This document shows, in pieces, positions 63,241-64,000 of a DNA stretch of 64,000 bases. Positions within the stretch are counted from its first letter, which is position 1. Every line of letters begins with the position of its first letter. Source of the stretch: Truepera sp. (lineage in GTDB: Bacteria; Deinococcota; Deinococci; Deinococcales; Trueperaceae). Where the stretch lies: contig JAVSMU010000001.1 of the NCBI GenBank assembly GCA_032027045.1, positions 216,122 to 280,121 on the forward strand. Reading direction: 5' to 3'. The notes beneath the pieces are model-generated. The model did no database searches. It saw only the letters and a list, made by a program, of their open reading frames with translations, and was not told where the DNA came from. The translations under genes and the position numbers were made by a program.

Positions 63241-63459
63241 ATGGCCCAGAAGCGCTACGAGGTGGGTGACCACGTGAGCTGGAACTCGGAGGCCGGGCGC
63301 GTGAGCGGGCACATCACGCGCGTCGTCACCAAGGAGATCCAGTTCAAGGGCTACACGGTCCACGCGAGCGAGGACGAGCCGCAGTACGAGATCGAGAGCG
63401 ACAAGACCGATCACGTGGCGATGCACAAGGGTTCCACCCTCACAAAGCTGAAGAGCTGA
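63241..63459 (+). CDS. DUF2945 (TUDOR-like) small protein
   Basis: The ATG at 63241 lies six bases after GAGGAGGT; an ATG at 63235 is too close to it. The 72-residue protein matches DUF2945, a small SH3/TUDOR-like barrel: YEVGDHVSWNSEAGRVSGHITRV, then the closing QYEIESDKTDHVAMHKGSTLTKL. The role is unknown; members are cytosolic and frequently annotated as hypervirulence-associated in fungi. Confidence 0.78.
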   Translation: MAQKRYEVGDHVSWNSEAGRVSGHITRVVTKEIQFKGYTVHASEDEPQYEIESDKTDHVAMHKGSTLTKLKS

Positions 63460-63587
63460 CGGGGGACGCTCTGGCCTACGCGGGCAACCACCGGCGCCAC
63501 CGGCGCTGAACCACCGGCGCAAGCGCCGTGGAATCCGCGCCGCCTAAGCCTAGGTGTGCGCCCGGTGTCACGAAATAGCGCGTGGGT

Positions 63588-63593
63588 TACCAT
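63588..63593 (+). promoter_or_regulatory. -10 hexamer TACCAT before the M20 peptidase
   Basis: TACCAT stands seven bases before an ATG at 63601 that opens a 26-codon frame, and about 90 bases before the peptidase GTG. Confidence 0.35.
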
Positions 63594-63600
63594 CGCAGCC

Positions 63601-63681
63601 ATGGCAATACTGGCAGGGTGTGGCGACGTGGGGGCACGGTTCAGCGTGGTAGCGGCGGGCCAAATGCCGAGGACCTTGTGA
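63601..63681 (+). CDS. Possible 26-residue leader peptide
   Basis: The frame MAILAGCGDVGARFS... ends at TGA 63679-63681, two bases before the peptidase GTG at 63683. Its leaderless spacing from TACCAT resembles other starts in the window. It has no recognisable sequence feature and may be a chance frame. Confidence 0.3.
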   Translation: MAILAGCGDVGARFSVVAAGQMPRTL

Positions 63682-63682
63682 C

Positions 63683-64000
63683 GTGAGCCTACTCGAGCGG
63701 GCCTTGAAGCGCGTAGACGAGAACTTCGGTGCGCAGGTCGACTGCTTGCGGCGCCTGGTGGCACTGCCGAGTGTGCGCGGCGGAGAAGCGCCGGTTCAGC
63801 GTGAGCTCGCGCTCGAGCTGGGCGCCGCGGGGCTGGCGAGCGAAACGTACGAAGTCACCCCGGACTCCCTCGCCGACTTGCCCGGCTTCTCCACTCCCGA
63901 ATGGGACTACTCGGGGCGCCCCAACCTTGCCGCGGACTGGCTCGGCACGGGTGGTGGCCGGTCACTCATCCTGCAGGGGCATGTCGACGTGGTGCCCGCC
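63683..64000 (+). CDS. M20-family metallopeptidase, N-terminal part (window edge)
   Basis: The GTG start has CCGAGGA about 11 bases upstream. The 106 residues present read SLLERALKRVDENFGAQVDCLRRLVALPSVRGGEAPVQ..., then GRPNLAADWLGTG and LILQGHVDVVPA, the first zinc-binding motif (HVD) of ArgE/DapE/carboxypeptidase G2-like amidohydrolases. The rest, including the other metal ligands, lies beyond the window, so the substrate cannot be narrowed. Confidence 0.8.
   Translation, partial: MSLLERALKRVDENFGAQVDCLRRLVALPSVRGGEAPVQRELALELGAAGLASETYEVTPDSLADLPGFSTPEWDYSGRPNLAADWLGTGGGRSLILQGHVDVVPA

Overview
This is a dense, GC-rich bacterial window with short intergenic gaps and long same-strand runs whose starts overlap the preceding stop (ATGA, GTGA, TTGA). 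Several genes have a TANNNT -10 hexamer 5-8 nt upstream of the start codon, so their transcripts are probably leaderless. Together with the Sec-exported nitrous oxide reductase, periplasmic binding proteins and lipoproteins, this fits Deinococcota best, perhaps a Truepera-like lineage. That placement is inference: no rRNA or tRNA gene was found. The content looks chromosomal; I saw no insertion sequence, prophage, CRISPR array or origin.

Layout. 1-3.4 kb: the start of an EAL-domain gene (minus), a 48-residue exported peptide, a short hypothetical gene and an 821-residue repeat protein with a C-terminal winged helix plus BTAD-like domain. 3.5-15.7 kb: a beta-helix lipoprotein, the AzlC/AzlD amino-acid exporter, an M28 peptidase, a DUF6351 protein, a cupin, a holin-like/ABC1-kinase fusion, a DUF4342 protein and a Cys/Met PLP lyase. 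15.8-26.9 kb: reductive pyrimidine catabolism, with a CoA-acylating semialdehyde dehydrogenase, PreT-PreA, dihydropyrimidinase and a four-gene SsuABC-like importer, one permease of which carries a very large extracytoplasmic insert. 27-31.6 kb: a DHA2-type exporter, GlpD, a small membrane protein and a TlpA-like thioredoxin.

31.7-38.4 kb (minus): a compact clade II nos operon, cytochrome c-nosZ-nosL fusion-nosD-nosF-nosY. 38.7-46 kb: a YugP-type metalloprotease, a complete branched-chain amino-acid importer (livK-H-M-G-F, minus) and a Na/Pi cotransporter with a PhoU-like tail. 46-50.6 kb: two small proteins, one behind a CsoR/CstR-like operator, then a dipeptide importer (minus). 50.7-58.1 kb: a GntR regulator coupled to ACC deaminase, then a second complete liv importer. 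58.2-64 kb: glutamate dehydrogenase, a thioredoxin-NHL protein, a decayed EamA transporter, two small or hypothetical proteins and the start of an M20 peptidase.

Overall the window suits a heterotroph that imports and degrades amino acids, peptides, pyrimidines and ACC. Ammonium would be handled by GdhA, and N2O can serve as an electron acceptor. Recurrent themes are 15-33 bp tandem repeats in gaps, and strong GC hairpins placed just after the gene whose product is probably needed in excess (NosZ and two binding proteins).
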